Source: Mycobacterium gordonae (lineage in GTDB: Bacteria; Actinomycetota; Actinomycetes; Mycobacteriales; Mycobacteriaceae). Taken from it: a stretch of 64,000 nt of DNA. The notes below the pieces were generated by a model. That model was given only the letters and a program-made list of their open reading frames with translations. It was not told where the DNA came from and did no database searches. Position numbers and translations under genes: made by a program. Positions 52,591-61,966 of this stretch are shown here, piece after piece; within the stretch, counting starts at the first letter, position 1; each line of letters starts with the position of its first letter. Where the stretch lies: NCBI RefSeq assembly GCF_017086405.1, contig NZ_CP070973.1, positions 3,566,739 to 3,630,738 of the forward strand. The letters are read 5' to 3'.

Positions 52591-52722
52591 GCTGCTAGGT
52601 CTGGATGGTGCGGGCGATGTTTAGAGCTCCGGCGTTGTTGACTCGCGGGTCTGGGAACTGCGCTGATGGTTTAGGTGACAAGCCGTTCAGGCCCGAGGGA
52701 AGGCACGGGCAGCTCGTGAACG

Positions 52723-53837
52723 ATGGAGTTGCTTGCGCTCATCGATCACCTGGAGGGGCCCGTGCCTGCCAATTCAGTATCACCCGCGTCGTCGGTTCCG
52801 AAGGTGTTCGATCGCAGGAGACCTGGCGAGCACAGCGAGGTCATGCGGTCGGAGTTTCTCGAAGTGTTGGCCTCGGTGCCCGGCCCAAGGGATCCGCGCC
52901 GGGCGAAGGTACTCGTTGATGGCACTGCTGGCGATCGCGATCCTGGCCACCGCCGCGGGGATGCGCGGCTACCCCGGGTTCGCCACCCGGGCGGCCACCG
53001 CGCCGGAAGATATGTTGGTGCAGTTGGGGGTCCGGTTCCGGCGACCCAGTGAGAAGACCTTCCGCACCGTGTTGTCCCGGCTGGACCTGCCGACCTGAAC
53101 CGCAGGATGGGTACCTACTTCAGCGCACACGCGGCCCCAGCGACCCCGGCGGGTTGATGCCGATCACGTCGGACGGCAAGTCACTGCACGGTACCCTGCG
53201 CGCGAAAGCTGCGGCCTCACACCTGGTTTCGGTGTTCGCCCATCGCGCCCGACTTGTGCTCGGCCAACTCGCCGTCGCCGAGATGAGCAACGAAATCCCC
53301 TCCGTGCGTGCGGTTCTCAAGCTACTGCCGCGCCGGATTCGGTGGCTGGTCACCGTGGATGCGATGCACACCCAGACTGCCACCGCCACACTGATCTGCG
53401 CCACCTTGGAGTCGCACTACCTGATGATCGTTAAGTCGAACCAGGCGAAATTGCTCGCCCGCATCACCGCGCTGCCCTGGGCCGACGTGTCCACGACCGC
53501 CACCGACAACTCCCGCGGCCACGGCCGCGTCGAGATACGCACTCTGCAGCTCCTTACCGCTGCAGGAGGAATCGGGTGCCCCTACGCCAAACAGATCGTC
53601 CGGATCACCCGCGAACGCTTGATCACCGCCACCGGCCAGCGCAGTGCCGAGGTGGTCTATGCGATCTGCAGCCTGCCGTTCGAGCACGCCCCACCGACCG
53701 CAATCGCGACCTGGTTGCGTCGGCACGGGGCATCGAGAACAGCGTGCACTGGGTGCGCTATTTGCCATGCTGCGACGCTGCCGATCACGAAACTCGGCAG
53801 CTCCGGCACCGATCGAATCTGTCTAGCCAAAGGATAG
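52723..53837 (+). pseudogene. ISAs1-family transposase remnant with several frameshifts
   Basis: Pieces of an ISAs1 (H-repeat-type) transposase follow each other in different frames. These are LLALIDHLEGPVPA ... RSEFLEVLASVPGPRDPRRAKV, then LMALLAIAILATAAGMRGYPGFATRA, then DLNRRMGTYFS, then ITSDGKSLHGTLRAKA with the first catalytic Asp, VTVDAMHTQTATA with the second, and finally RGIENSVHWVR in yet another frame. At least three frame changes and a missing C-terminus make it inactive. It lies between two PE genes. Terminal inverted repeats were not identified. Confidence 0.8.
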
Positions 53838-53841
53838 TGAC

Positions 53842-54207
53842 ATGTCGTATGTGATCGCCGAGCCGGAGTTGCTCACTCTGGCCGCCAATAACCTCGCCGG
53901 CATCGGCTCGGCGTTGGAGGAGGCGAATCTCGCCGCGGCGGCCTCCACCACGCGCGTACTGGCCCCGGCCCTGGACGAGGTTTCCAGAATCGCAACAGCG
54001 CTGTTCAGCCGGCACGCACAGACCTATCAGACGTTCAGCGCGCAAGCCTCGGAGTTCCACGCCCAGTTCGTGCGCACATTAGCTACCAGCGCGGGCCAAT
54101 ATAAAAGTACTGAGACGATCAACGCGCTGGGCGCCGCCGCTGCTACAAACTCGGCCAGCGCCATGAACGCGGCGGTCCAGACGCTCTTAAGCGCGTCTGA
54201 GCAGTAA
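53842..54207 (+). CDS. PE family protein (possibly truncated PE_PGRS)
   Basis: 121 residues from ATG 53842, preceded by AAAGGATAG. The PE domain has the export motif YKSTE at 87-91, and the first 85 residues align well with the PE at 51995. The stop at 54205 comes soon after the PE domain, but the next 160 bases still encode PGRS-like pieces in other frames, so the protein was probably once longer. The PE domain alone may still function with a PPE partner. Confidence 0.85.
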   Translation: MSYVIAEPELLTLAANNLAGIGSALEEANLAAAASTTRVLAPALDEVSRIATALFSRHAQTYQTFSAQASEFHAQFVRTLATSAGQYKSTETINALGAAAATNSASAMNAAVQTLLSASEQ

Positions 54208-54369
54208 ACGCCACCGCCAAAGCCCCGTCCGTGGCGCTCGCCGGCCTACCGCTGATGGCCATCGGGGCCAACGGGGCGGTCGGTCAGCCCGGCAATCTTG
54301 GCGGGTGGCTGAAGCGGCAATGGACGGTGGCAACGGCACTAGTGGCAGTATCGGCCCAACGGGCCTGTT
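54208..54369 (+). pseudogene. Frameshifted PGRS-like tail downstream of the PE gene
   Basis: One frame reads LAGLPLMAIGANGAVGQPGNLGG, like the linker and first repeats of PE_PGRS proteins. Another frame then gives DGGNGTSGSIGPTGLF and a stop. Together with the preceding PE domain this looks like a decayed PE_PGRS gene. Confidence 0.55.
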
Positions 54370-54956
54370 CTAGGGGTCAGGAGTCTCGGGATCAGACAGA
54401 GCACGGAGACAGCGCAAGCCCCAGGCGCTGGATTTGGGGCGGCGACACCGGGCGACGCGTTCGTGCTGCGAGTCAGCAAATCAGTCGGACGTGAAAGATG
54501 TTGCAGCACAGCATGAGCGTGCGGCGGAAGGCTTGAACAGGAAGTGCGTAAAGTTTCTCGGTGTGGCCTCATGAGACCAATTTCCGACGAACGTTCGCAG
54601 GGACGGGTCCGGCGTCGCCAGTAGGGAGGCCGCAACGGCGCCCACACGAGGCGGCGGCACGAGCAGATGCCCTGCCGGTCATTACTCGGCGGCGGGACAC
54701 AGCTGATAGGCAGAGACGCCAGGTCAGGCACTCGGCGGCGGCAGCGGCAGCGGCAGCCATCGTCGCAAACGCTCAGCGGTTGACGGCAATCCGCGTGGCC
54801 AACCTCATAGGCGTACTCGACTGTGCCGCCATGCTCGGGGCGAAAGATGCATCCACTCATGACCCGGTAGGCCGCGGGACGCTCGGGCATCGCAACTCAC
54901 GCAAGCATGCGTCTCAGGCGTGAGACTGAAATACCGCTGCGTTCCCGCGTTTCCGC
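54370..54956. other. Gap with no supportable gene upstream of cyp144
   Basis: About 585 bases. Open frames on the minus strand have a Cys/Arg/Pro-rich composition unlike real proteins. The only notable structure is a pair of inverted repeats near the cyp144 start. It may be old mobile-element or PGRS debris. Confidence 0.5.
54899..54926. promoter_or_regulatory. Two overlapping inverted repeats upstream of cyp144
   Basis: ACGCA-agca-TGCGT at 54899-54912 and GTCTCA-ggcg-TGAGAC at 54911-54926 share two bases, so both cannot form hairpins at once. They lie 31-58 bases upstream of the cyp144 ATG. They could be operators or alternative hairpins in the leader; no downstream T-run is present, so an ordinary terminator is unlikely. 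Confidence 0.4.
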
Positions 54957-56279
54957 ATGTCCGTCCGCAGCGTTGAGACGCCGAAGGGCCAACCCCGTCG
55001 CGTACACATTCTCGACTTGCCGTATGCCGTTGATTTGTTGACCCGTACCCGCAAGGCTGGCGTAGTGACAGTAGCTACCGATGCGATCACCTTCTTCAGC
55101 CCCGAGTGCCTGCAGGATCCGTACCCCGTTTACGAGCGGATGCGAATTGCCGGTCCGGTGCACCGCATCGCCGACTCGGATTTCTTCGCTGTGTGCCGCT
55201 GGGACGCGGTCAACGAAGCCGTGCGGCGTACCGACGAGTTCTCCTCAAACCTCACCGCAACGCTGACTTATACGGCCGAAGGGTTCGTTCGACCATTCTT
55301 CATGGACCCGCTAGGCGGACCGACCCACGTACTGGCCACCGCGGATGATCCTGTACATGCCATTCACCGCAAGCAGCTGGTGAAATACTTGGCCGCCAAG
55401 CGAATTCGGCTTATGGAACAGTTCGCTGCCGAGACCGCAGACCGGCTGTGGGCTGCGGGCGTGCAGGACGGTGGTATCGAATGGATGGGCGCTTTCGCGA
55501 ACCGGCTGCCGATGATGGTGGTAGCCCGGCTCATCGGCGTGCCCGATCGCGACGTCGCGCAGCTGGTGAAGTGGGGTTACGCGGCCACCCAACTGCTCGA
55601 AGGGCTGGTCGATCAAGCCCAGCTCGCCACCGCCGGAGCCGCCGTGATGGAACTGACCGGATACATCAACGAGCAATTCGACAGAGCCGCAGCCGATCCC
55701 CAAGATAACTTGCTTGGCGAGCTGGCTAGTGCCTGCGCCGCAGGCGAACTCGACACATTGACCGCCCAGATCATGATGGTCACGCTGTTCGCCGCCGGCG
55801 GAGAGTCCACAGCGTCATTGCTGGGAAGTGCGGCGATGATCCTGGCAACACGTCCTGATATCCAGCAACAACTGCGGGAGAACCCGGAGCTTCTCGGTGC
55901 CTTCATCGAGGAGACGTTGCGCTATGAAGCTCCCTTCCGAGGGCACTACCGCCACGTACGGAACGACACAATGCTGAAAGACGTGGAACTGCCGGCCGAC
56001 TCGCATCTGCTGCTGCTGTGGGGCGCAGCCAACCGCGATCCGGCGCAGTTTGAAAAGCCCGACGAGTTCCGCCTGAACCGCTCCGCTGGGAAAGGTCACA
56101 TCAGTTTCGGCAAGGGCGCACACTTCTGCGTCGGTGCCGCGCTGGCCCGACTCGAAGCCCAGATTGCGTTGCGGCTGATGCTAAGCCGGACATCCCTCAT
56201 CGAGGCAGCCGACATCGGGCCGTGGTTGCCCAGCATCTTGGTACGCCGGCTGCAACGGCTCGACCTCGACGTGAAATAG
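54957..56279 (+). CDS. cyp144: Cytochrome P450 CYP144
   Basis: 440 residues from ATG 54957. From FFSPECLQDPYPVYERMR onward it closely follows M. tuberculosis CYP144A1 (Rv1777) as I remember it. It has TATLTYTAEG, the I-helix FAAGGESTA, ExxR in EETLRYE and the heme loop SFGKGAHFC. The I-helix has Glu-Ser-Thr in place of the usual Asp/Glu-Thr pair seen in many P450s, as in CYP144A1. The first 35 residues are divergent, and the M. tuberculosis gene is known to make a shorter form from an internal start. No ferredoxin gene is adjacent. Physiological substrate unknown. Confidence 0.92.
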   Translation: MSVRSVETPKGQPRRVHILDLPYAVDLLTRTRKAGVVTVATDAITFFSPECLQDPYPVYERMRIAGPVHRIADSDFFAVCRWDAVNEAVRRTDEFSSNLTATLTYTAEGFVRPFFMDPLGGPTHVLATADDPVHAIHRKQLVKYLAAKRIRLMEQFAAETADRLWAAGVQDGGIEWMGAFANRLPMMVVARLIGVPDRDVAQLVKWGYAATQLLEGLVDQAQLATAGAAVMELTGYINEQFDRAAADPQDNLLGELASACAAGELDTLTAQIMMVTLFAAGGESTASLLGSAAMILATRPDIQQQLRENPELLGAFIEETLRYEAPFRGHYRHVRNDTMLKDVELPADSHLLLLWGAANRDPAQFEKPDEFRLNRSAGKGHISFGKGAHFCVGAALARLEAQIALRLMLSRTSLIEAADIGPWLPSILVRRLQRLDLDVK

Positions 56280-56335
56280 CTGCGACTGACGGTCTTCGCG
56301 CTCTCTGCGGCCGCACACCGAGTTTGCGCGACCGT

Positions 56336-56788
56336 TCATCCCGGTGGCGTCGCGGACGGGATAGCGCCCATCGACACGATGAACGCCTCGACTGCGGTGG
56401 CTTGTTCGTAACCGTCCACCTCGACGCGCCACTCGTAGATTCCCGGGTCCAACGGAATCCCGGCCGGGATGTTGAGGGTGAGCGGCATGCGGACCGCGGT
56501 GCCGTGGATCGCCCCGGGCAGGCGGCCTGCCTCGGCGGCAGCCTCGAACAGGATCCGCTGCGGGCCCTGCGGCCCCTGCACCACCACCGGTTGACCGTCG
56601 GTGTCGAGCAACTGGCAGGTGAGCTTGTGCTGCTTGTTGGTTTCGTCCCAGTCGATATCCAGAAACATCACCAAAGCAAATGGGGGCGTGGGCGTTTGAC
56701 ACTGACGCCAGCCCAATCCGAGGGTGTGGACCTTGCCCGATTGAACATCGGCCTGGGCCGCGTCCGCCAAGAAGAGGCTGACTTTCAT
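56336..56788 (-). CDS. Conserved mycobacterial protein (Rv1778c-like)
   Basis: 150 residues from ATG 56788 (MKVSLFLADAAQADVQSGKVHTLGLGW). Predicted all-beta with the sequence LPLDPGIYEWRVEVDG-like IPLDPGIYEWRVEVDG near the C-terminus; it fits the small beta-sandwich proteins of the DUF6941 kind. There is no signal peptide. Place next to cyp144 matches Rv1778c. Function unknown. Confidence 0.75.
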   Translation of the reverse strand: MKVSLFLADAAQADVQSGKVHTLGLGWRQCQTPTPPFALVMFLDIDWDETNKQHKLTCQLLDTDGQPVVVQGPQGPQRILFEAAAEAGRLPGAIHGTAVRMPLTLNIPAGIPLDPGIYEWRVEVDGYEQATAVEAFIVSMGAIPSATPPG

Positions 56789-56930
56789 GCGAGTTGCGGC
56801 CTTACGAATGCTGGCGTCACGAGATCCATAGACCCACGTCCTGTTCTCAATCCGTATGCAATTACCCGTCGCTGCCGACGTCGAAAGATACTACGCTGCG
56901 CCGGACTCGCACGTTTTAGCGCTATGCCGT

Positions 56931-58814
56931 CTACTTGGCCGGCGGTAGTTGGCGGGGACCTTCTGGCCCACGAAGCTCACGCGGCCCTTCCCGCTCGACC
57001 AGCTCGCGCCGACCCTCCGAACCCGAGGTCCCGACCGACAGCCCGGCCATGTCCGGTGTGGATACCTGATCGAGCGAAGGCTGTTGATGGCGGCCGCGGA
57101 CCTGAGCGTAGTCGTCGTCGTAACCCGGGTGAGCCGCCCGACCACGCGATGAATCGATCCGGTGGATGCCGGGGCCGGTAGCCGTGGGTGCCGGGGCCTG
57201 CAGGGGCTGCTGCGGCGGCTGCGGCGGTTGCTGCTGGCCTCCGCCGTCGGAGCTCTCGGTGTTCATCGTCACTTTGCGGGTCCGCTTGAGCGAGAACGCA
57301 ATCTCCTCGACCTCCTCGAACACCTGCCGGGCGGTCCGCAGCGGCTGGGTCGTGTTGTCGATGACCCGCGCCACGAACGGGGGCACCAGCGGCCGGATCC
57401 ACCGGGCGGCCGCCTTGGTCGCGTCCGGGATCGACGGAATCAGCGGCGCGCGGTGCTCGTCGTTCACCTCGGTGGTGGCCGGCGCTTCGTAGTGCTCGAC
57501 GGCTGCCACAACGGGTTCGGCCGGTGCCGGCAGATACTCGATGACCGGCGGCTGCACGTCCCGGTCTGCGGCGGGCAACTGGGCCACCGCCCGGCTTGCG
57601 GCCTCGGCTTCGGCGGCGATCGGTAGGTACATGTCTTCCTCCACTGGTTCGAAGGTACGTTCCGACGACGCGTGCACCGGGGCATCGAGCGCCTCGACCA
57701 CCCGACGGCGGTGGTGTTCGCGATCGATCTCGGCCTGGGCCTCGATGGCAAGGCGCGTCTGAGTGAGTTGGTGCTCGGCCCACATGATTTCGGCTGCCTG
57801 GCGCACCTCGGCCCGTTTGATCGCGATCGCGGTCTCGGCCTCCAGCTCGGCGCGTTCACGTTCTGCGCGTGCGCTGGCGTGGCGATCGTGGGTGGTCTCG
57901 CCGCGCCACGTTCGCAAGATCAAGGGCAGCAGATACAGCAGCGCAAAGAACGCGACCGTCAGCATGCGCAAAACCAGCGCCCCGGCGCTGTCCAGGGTCA
58001 GGTCATTCATCGCGACCCAGCGCGCGCCCAGGCCGCGACCGGCATCGGCTATCACGGCACCCCGCGCATCGGCAAGGGCCTGCTCGTTGCGGGAAACCGC
58101 GGCGTCCAGCGTTGGTGCCTGGCGTTCGCGGGCGGCCAGCGCGCTGTCCAACTCGCGCTGCGCATCGCCGAGCAGCTCGTTTGCCGTCCGGGTCTCAGGT
58201 CCACGACCGGGAACGCCGGTGATTCGGGTTTGCGGGCACGCAGGAGTCGGGTTGTACTCGCAGCGCGCGATCACCAGAGCGTTGTCCAGGTGTCCGCGAG
58301 CCTGGTCGACGGTGCCGTCCAGGGCGCTGCGCGCCGCGCGCGCCTGCTGCAGAGACGCCGCTGCCTGGGCGACGGCCGGGGCCGAGTCAGCCGTGCGCAG
58401 CGCACGCTCGTCGAGGCGGCGATCGATGGACCCCGAGAACAGTACGAGGGCGGCGAGCTCGCCGACGACCACACCGACGGCGACCGCCACCGCCGCACGA
58501 CCTGCCGTGCCGGACCAACCGCGAGCCGGACCACCGGCGACGCCACGGGTGACCGCTCCGATCAGCAGGCCGAAAACGAGGGTCGCCGAAACAACGACCC
58601 AGATCGGGGCCGTGGCAACCGCGGACGTGACCGCCAGGGCGGCGACCAGCCACGCGAGCACGGCGCCGAGCACCACCACCGCTCCCGCGACGGCGTGGGT
58701 GGACCGCTCGTGGCGTTCCCCGAGCTCGCCTGCGTGTCCGCCACCCAGCCAGGTCAGCAGCGCCGCGATCCGCGTGACGACCGAGCGCTGCTCAGAGTTT
58801 TCGTGCGCGCGCAT
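56931..58814 (-). CDS. DUF4407-like integral membrane protein (Rv1779c-like)
   Basis: 627 residues from ATG 58814, preceded by TTGGAGGTG. Hydrophobic helices occur near residues 40-100 and 115-135, and another near 295-315. A predicted coiled coil (about 140-260) faces the other side, and a second charged coiled-coil segment follows the last helix (about 320-375). The C-terminal 200 residues are Pro/Gln/Gly-rich and disordered. The helix/coil/helix layout resembles DUF4407 proteins. It matches Rv1779c in place. Function unknown. Confidence 0.75.
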   Translation of the reverse strand: MRAHENSEQRSVVTRIAALLTWLGGGHAGELGERHERSTHAVAGAVVVLGAVLAWLVAALAVTSAVATAPIWVVVSATLVFGLLIGAVTRGVAGGPARGWSGTAGRAAVAVAVGVVVGELAALVLFSGSIDRRLDERALRTADSAPAVAQAAASLQQARAARSALDGTVDQARGHLDNALVIARCEYNPTPACPQTRITGVPGRGPETRTANELLGDAQRELDSALAARERQAPTLDAAVSRNEQALADARGAVIADAGRGLGARWVAMNDLTLDSAGALVLRMLTVAFFALLYLLPLILRTWRGETTHDRHASARAERERAELEAETAIAIKRAEVRQAAEIMWAEHQLTQTRLAIEAQAEIDREHHRRRVVEALDAPVHASSERTFEPVEEDMYLPIAAEAEAASRAVAQLPAADRDVQPPVIEYLPAPAEPVVAAVEHYEAPATTEVNDEHRAPLIPSIPDATKAAARWIRPLVPPFVARVIDNTTQPLRTARQVFEEVEEIAFSLKRTRKVTMNTESSDGGGQQQPPQPPQQPLQAPAPTATGPGIHRIDSSRGRAAHPGYDDDYAQVRGRHQQPSLDQVSTPDMAGLSVGTSGSEGRRELVEREGPRELRGPEGPRQLPPAK

Positions 58815-59016
58815 GAGAACTAACACCTCCAATGACGTCAAGCCTGGCAGGCCGCCGCCCGACACACCGAATCGAAGCGCCCGCTTGTGGCGTTCTTCAC
58901 AACCCACGCCACGGTGGCGCAGATCACACTTCAGGGGGGCGGGGCGGGCCGAATTTCTGGCGACTCGGGGGGATCAGCGGCCCATCCGGCGGGCGGCATG
59001 AGACCGTATAAACCTT

Positions 59017-59577
59017 ATGGAAAACCACGAGTTCCTCAGCTACGAAGAGTTCGGCCGCAGATTTTTCGAGGTTGCCGTAACACCGGACCGGGTGGCCGCC
59101 GCATTGAGCGATATCGCCGGCAGCGAGTTTGCCATGGAACCCATTGCCCAGGGTCCCGGCGGGATTGCCAAGGTCAGCGCGAAGGTCAAGATTCAAGAGC
59201 CCCGAGTTACCCGCAAGCTCGGCGACCTCATCACCTTCGTCATCCACATCCCGCTGTCCATCGACCTGTTGCTGGATCTGCGGCTGGACAAGCAGCGGTT
59301 CATGGTGACCGGCGACATAGCATTGCGAGCTACCGCCCGGGCGGCCGAGCCGCTGTTACTCATCGTGGACGTCTCCAAACCGCGGCCTTCGGACATCACC
59401 GTCAACGTGTCGTCCAAGTCGATCCGCGGCGAGGTACTGCGAATCCTTGCGGGTGTGGACGGGGAGATCCGTCGCTTCATCGCGCAGTACGTCCGCGAGG
59501 AGATCGACTCGCCACAATCCCAGTCGGCGCAGGTTATCGATGTCGCCACTCAGGTGGCGGCCGCCTGGGGTGGTTAG
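59017..59577 (+). CDS. Conserved mycobacterial protein (Rv1780-like)
   Basis: 186 residues from ATG 59017 (MENHEFLSYEEFGRRFFEVAVTPDRVAAAL). The middle (FVIHIPLSIDLLLDLRLDKQRFMVTGDIALRA) is beta-rich and hydrophobic, and the C-terminus is helical (GEVLRILAGVDGEIRRFIAQYV). It could be a lipid-binding fold. No catalytic motif. Its place before malQ in M. tuberculosis supports the Rv1780 assignment. Confidence 0.75.
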   Translation: MENHEFLSYEEFGRRFFEVAVTPDRVAAALSDIAGSEFAMEPIAQGPGGIAKVSAKVKIQEPRVTRKLGDLITFVIHIPLSIDLLLDLRLDKQRFMVTGDIALRATARAAEPLLLIVDVSKPRPSDITVNVSSKSIRGEVLRILAGVDGEIRRFIAQYVREEIDSPQSQSAQVIDVATQVAAAWGG

Positions 59578-59590
59578 CAGCGTCCGCGCG

Positions 59591-61330
59591 TCACAGCGTC
59601 TGGTGGCGCCCGAAGAACTTGTGGTCTTCGCTGTAGCCCCCGTATCCACTGCCAATTTCGGAGTAGTGGGCGACGAACTCGATGCCTTTGATCCACTTGA
59701 CCTGCTTGAACCCGTGCTGCAGCTCGTTACGCAGCCGTAGCGGCCGGCCGTGCAGGTAGGGCAGCGGCTCGCCGTTCATGTCGTAGGCGAGCATGCTCAT
59801 GTGGTGCGTCATCTGCTCGATCGGATGCGCGTTGTAATAAATGCCGCCAGTCGCGCCCAATCCCATCGAGTAGAAGACCACCCACTTCGCCTCCGGTCGC
59901 GGCTTGACGATGTCCATGATGGTCTGCATCGACACGCCACCCCACTTGGCCACCCCCGACCAGGCCTGGATGCAGAAGTGCTGCGTGATCTGGTCGTGGT
60001 AGGGCAGTGCGCGCAGATCGTCGAGGGAGAACGCGGTCGGGTTCTCGACCAGGCCGTAGACCCGCAGCCGCCAATCCGCGAAGTCGTTCTTTTCCAGCTC
60101 TTTATACTCGACCGTCTCCGGCAGCCGCCCGTTTCGCCAGTGATACGGCGAGATGTCCTTCTCGGTGAAGGCGCCGGGCTTGGGATTGAGGCGCTCCAGC
60201 GCGCGCTGGAACGGACCGACCAGCGCATACCCGACGCGCTGCACTACGCGCGGGTGGCGAATGGTGAACGGAGTGGCGGCAACCCATCCGATCGCCACGA
60301 TGACCATCGCGACGCAGAAGACGGCGAAACCGGCCCAGCCGTTGTCGTCTCGCGCCGCGAACATGTGGTTGAGGTTGCGTAGGGCTTCGGTGGCGAAAAC
60401 CATCGTCACGTGGGTGAGGATGAAGAACAGGAAGTACACCAGCACCAAGAAGTGCAGAGAGCGGGCGTGCTGGATACTCACTCTCTTGCTGAGCCAGTGC
60501 ACCCGTTGCGAGAGTGCCGGAGACATGCCGAGTCCGGTGATCACAGCGGCGGGTGCAGCAATGAATACGGTGGTGAAGTAGGCGAGCAATTGCAGCCCGT
60601 TGTACGCGACCCAGCCGTTGTCGGTAGGCCACTGCAGGGACGCGTATTGAATGGCCACGGATGCGGCGTGGGGAAACACATCCCAGCTGGTCGGCACGAG
60701 GTGGCGCCATTGTCCGGTGGTGAACAGCAGCACGTAGAAGACCGCACCGTTGATCAACCACAACACGTCGACACCGAGATGCCACCACCGGGCCAAGCCG
60801 ATCGAATGGCGGAATCCCGGCAGCCCGAATTGCGGTGGGAGAGCAACGGTATCGGCGTTGGCGGTCCACAACGGATCGTCTGGCACCGGCGGTCCCACCC
60901 GCAGCCACTCGTCCTTGCCCGGCGTGGCGTTGCGGCTGAAGTAGAGCCGCGGGTGATCGCAGAGGATCTGAATGCCGGAACGGATGATGAACGTCATCAT
61001 GAAGAGATTGAAGAAGTGGGTCCACCCGATCCACGCCGGCCGTCCGACGGCGCCCGAACTCGGATCGGTGCCAGGATAGCGTTCGATGAACGACTGCACC
61101 GCCGGCATGTGGTGCAGGCCCTTGCCGATCGCGACGCCGGCCAGCATCACGAAGAAGCCGATCGGTATCAGCCACAGCAGGTTGAACCACTTGTCCCGGC
61201 CGACCCGTAATCGGGGCGCGGTCGCGCGGCGGGTGAGATCGAAGCCGCCACCGTAGGACTCGACGTCGACGACATCGTCGGCAGAGTGCACCTCGCGTGC
61301 GTAGTCCACCCCCAGTTGTCCATCCGACAT
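59591..61330 (-). CDS. Cytochrome b-type membrane domain fused to sulfite-oxidase-family molybdopterin domain
   Basis: 579 residues from ATG 61330 (MSDGQLGVDYAREVHS). The N-terminal two thirds (about 50-370) form a multi-helix cytochrome b561-like domain with several His in helices (THFFNLFMMTFI, SIGLARWWHLG, RSLHFLVLVYF). The C-terminal third (about 400-579) is a sulfite-oxidase-type molybdopterin domain with the Mo-binding Cys in HFCIQAWSG. A signal-less N-in topology would put the Mo domain on one side of the membrane next to the hemes. The redox substrate is unknown. In H37Rv no such gene lies between Rv1780 and malQ, to my memory. Confidence 0.85.
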   Translation of the reverse strand: MSDGQLGVDYAREVHSADDVVDVESYGGGFDLTRRATAPRLRVGRDKWFNLLWLIPIGFFVMLAGVAIGKGLHHMPAVQSFIERYPGTDPSSGAVGRPAWIGWTHFFNLFMMTFIIRSGIQILCDHPRLYFSRNATPGKDEWLRVGPPVPDDPLWTANADTVALPPQFGLPGFRHSIGLARWWHLGVDVLWLINGAVFYVLLFTTGQWRHLVPTSWDVFPHAASVAIQYASLQWPTDNGWVAYNGLQLLAYFTTVFIAAPAAVITGLGMSPALSQRVHWLSKRVSIQHARSLHFLVLVYFLFFILTHVTMVFATEALRNLNHMFAARDDNGWAGFAVFCVAMVIVAIGWVAATPFTIRHPRVVQRVGYALVGPFQRALERLNPKPGAFTEKDISPYHWRNGRLPETVEYKELEKNDFADWRLRVYGLVENPTAFSLDDLRALPYHDQITQHFCIQAWSGVAKWGGVSMQTIMDIVKPRPEAKWVVFYSMGLGATGGIYYNAHPIEQMTHHMSMLAYDMNGEPLPYLHGRPLRLRNELQHGFKQVKWIKGIEFVAHYSEIGSGYGGYSEDHKFFGRHQTL

Positions 61331-61520
61331 TGCCAATCCGGTGCGGGGGTCTGAACCCGTGTCAATGGATCTACTCACAGTCAGCAAATTTACACTATGG
61401 CGACTGTATAAATTAGAAACATTGGCAACCACGGAGCCCGCGAACCGGCAACAGGGTTTACCCGCCCGGGACACCCGGGTACCCCACCGCACCGACCCCC
61501 AGTGCAGAGGAGCAGATTCG

Positions 61521-61949
61521 TTGGCAAAGGTTGAGGTTTCGACCACCTCGGAGGTGGGCCCGGAAGCCGCGTGGAAGCTGGCATCGGACCTACCGCGATT
61601 CGACGAATGGATGACGATCTTCGGTGGCTGGCGCAGCGAGGTTCCCGCCACGATCGAAGAGGGCACCTGTGTCGCATCGCTGATCAAGGTGAAGGGTTTT
61701 CGCAACGTCATCTACTGGGAAGTGACGCACTACGACGAGCCGAAATCGATCGAACTGAGGGGCCGTGGCCGTGGCGGAGTCCGCATCACGGTCGCGATGG
61801 CTGTGACACCGACCGACCGGGGGTCGGACTTCCGGCTCAGTGCCGAGCTGTCGGGCGGAGTGCTGGGCGGGCCGGTGGGACGTCTGGTCGCCCGGATTCT
61901 GCGATCCGACGTCAAGAAGTCCGTCGAGAACCTGGCCGAATTGCGCTGA
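61521..61949 (+). CDS. SRPBCC protein, Rv0910/Rv1546 toxin-like family
   Basis: 142 residues from TTG 61521, preceded by AGAGGAG. The TTG is preferred to distant upstream ATGs because MAKVEVSTTSEV is the usual start of this family. Signatures are AWKLASDLPRFDEWM, LIKVKGFRNVIYWEV and GPVGRLVARILRSDVKKSVENL. It folds as a START/SRPBCC hydrophobic-pocket protein. Rv0910 was annotated as a toxin with a partner antitoxin; no Rv0909-like partner is visible here, so a ligand-binding role is as likely. Confidence 0.8.
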   Translation: MAKVEVSTTSEVGPEAAWKLASDLPRFDEWMTIFGGWRSEVPATIEEGTCVASLIKVKGFRNVIYWEVTHYDEPKSIELRGRGRGGVRITVAMAVTPTDRGSDFRLSAELSGGVLGGPVGRLVARILRSDVKKSVENLAELR

Positions 61950-61966
61950 CCCTCAACTCCGCTACC

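Noticed and set aside
54339..54890. A 183-residue minus-strand frame upstream of cyp144
   Set aside because: Composition (Cys, Arg, Pro runs) is unlike real mycobacterial proteins, and no start site or homology is apparent.
54911..54926. Rho-independent terminator for the PE/PGRS region
   Set aside because: The hairpin is not followed by a T-run and lies just before the cyp144 start, so a regulatory role is more plausible.
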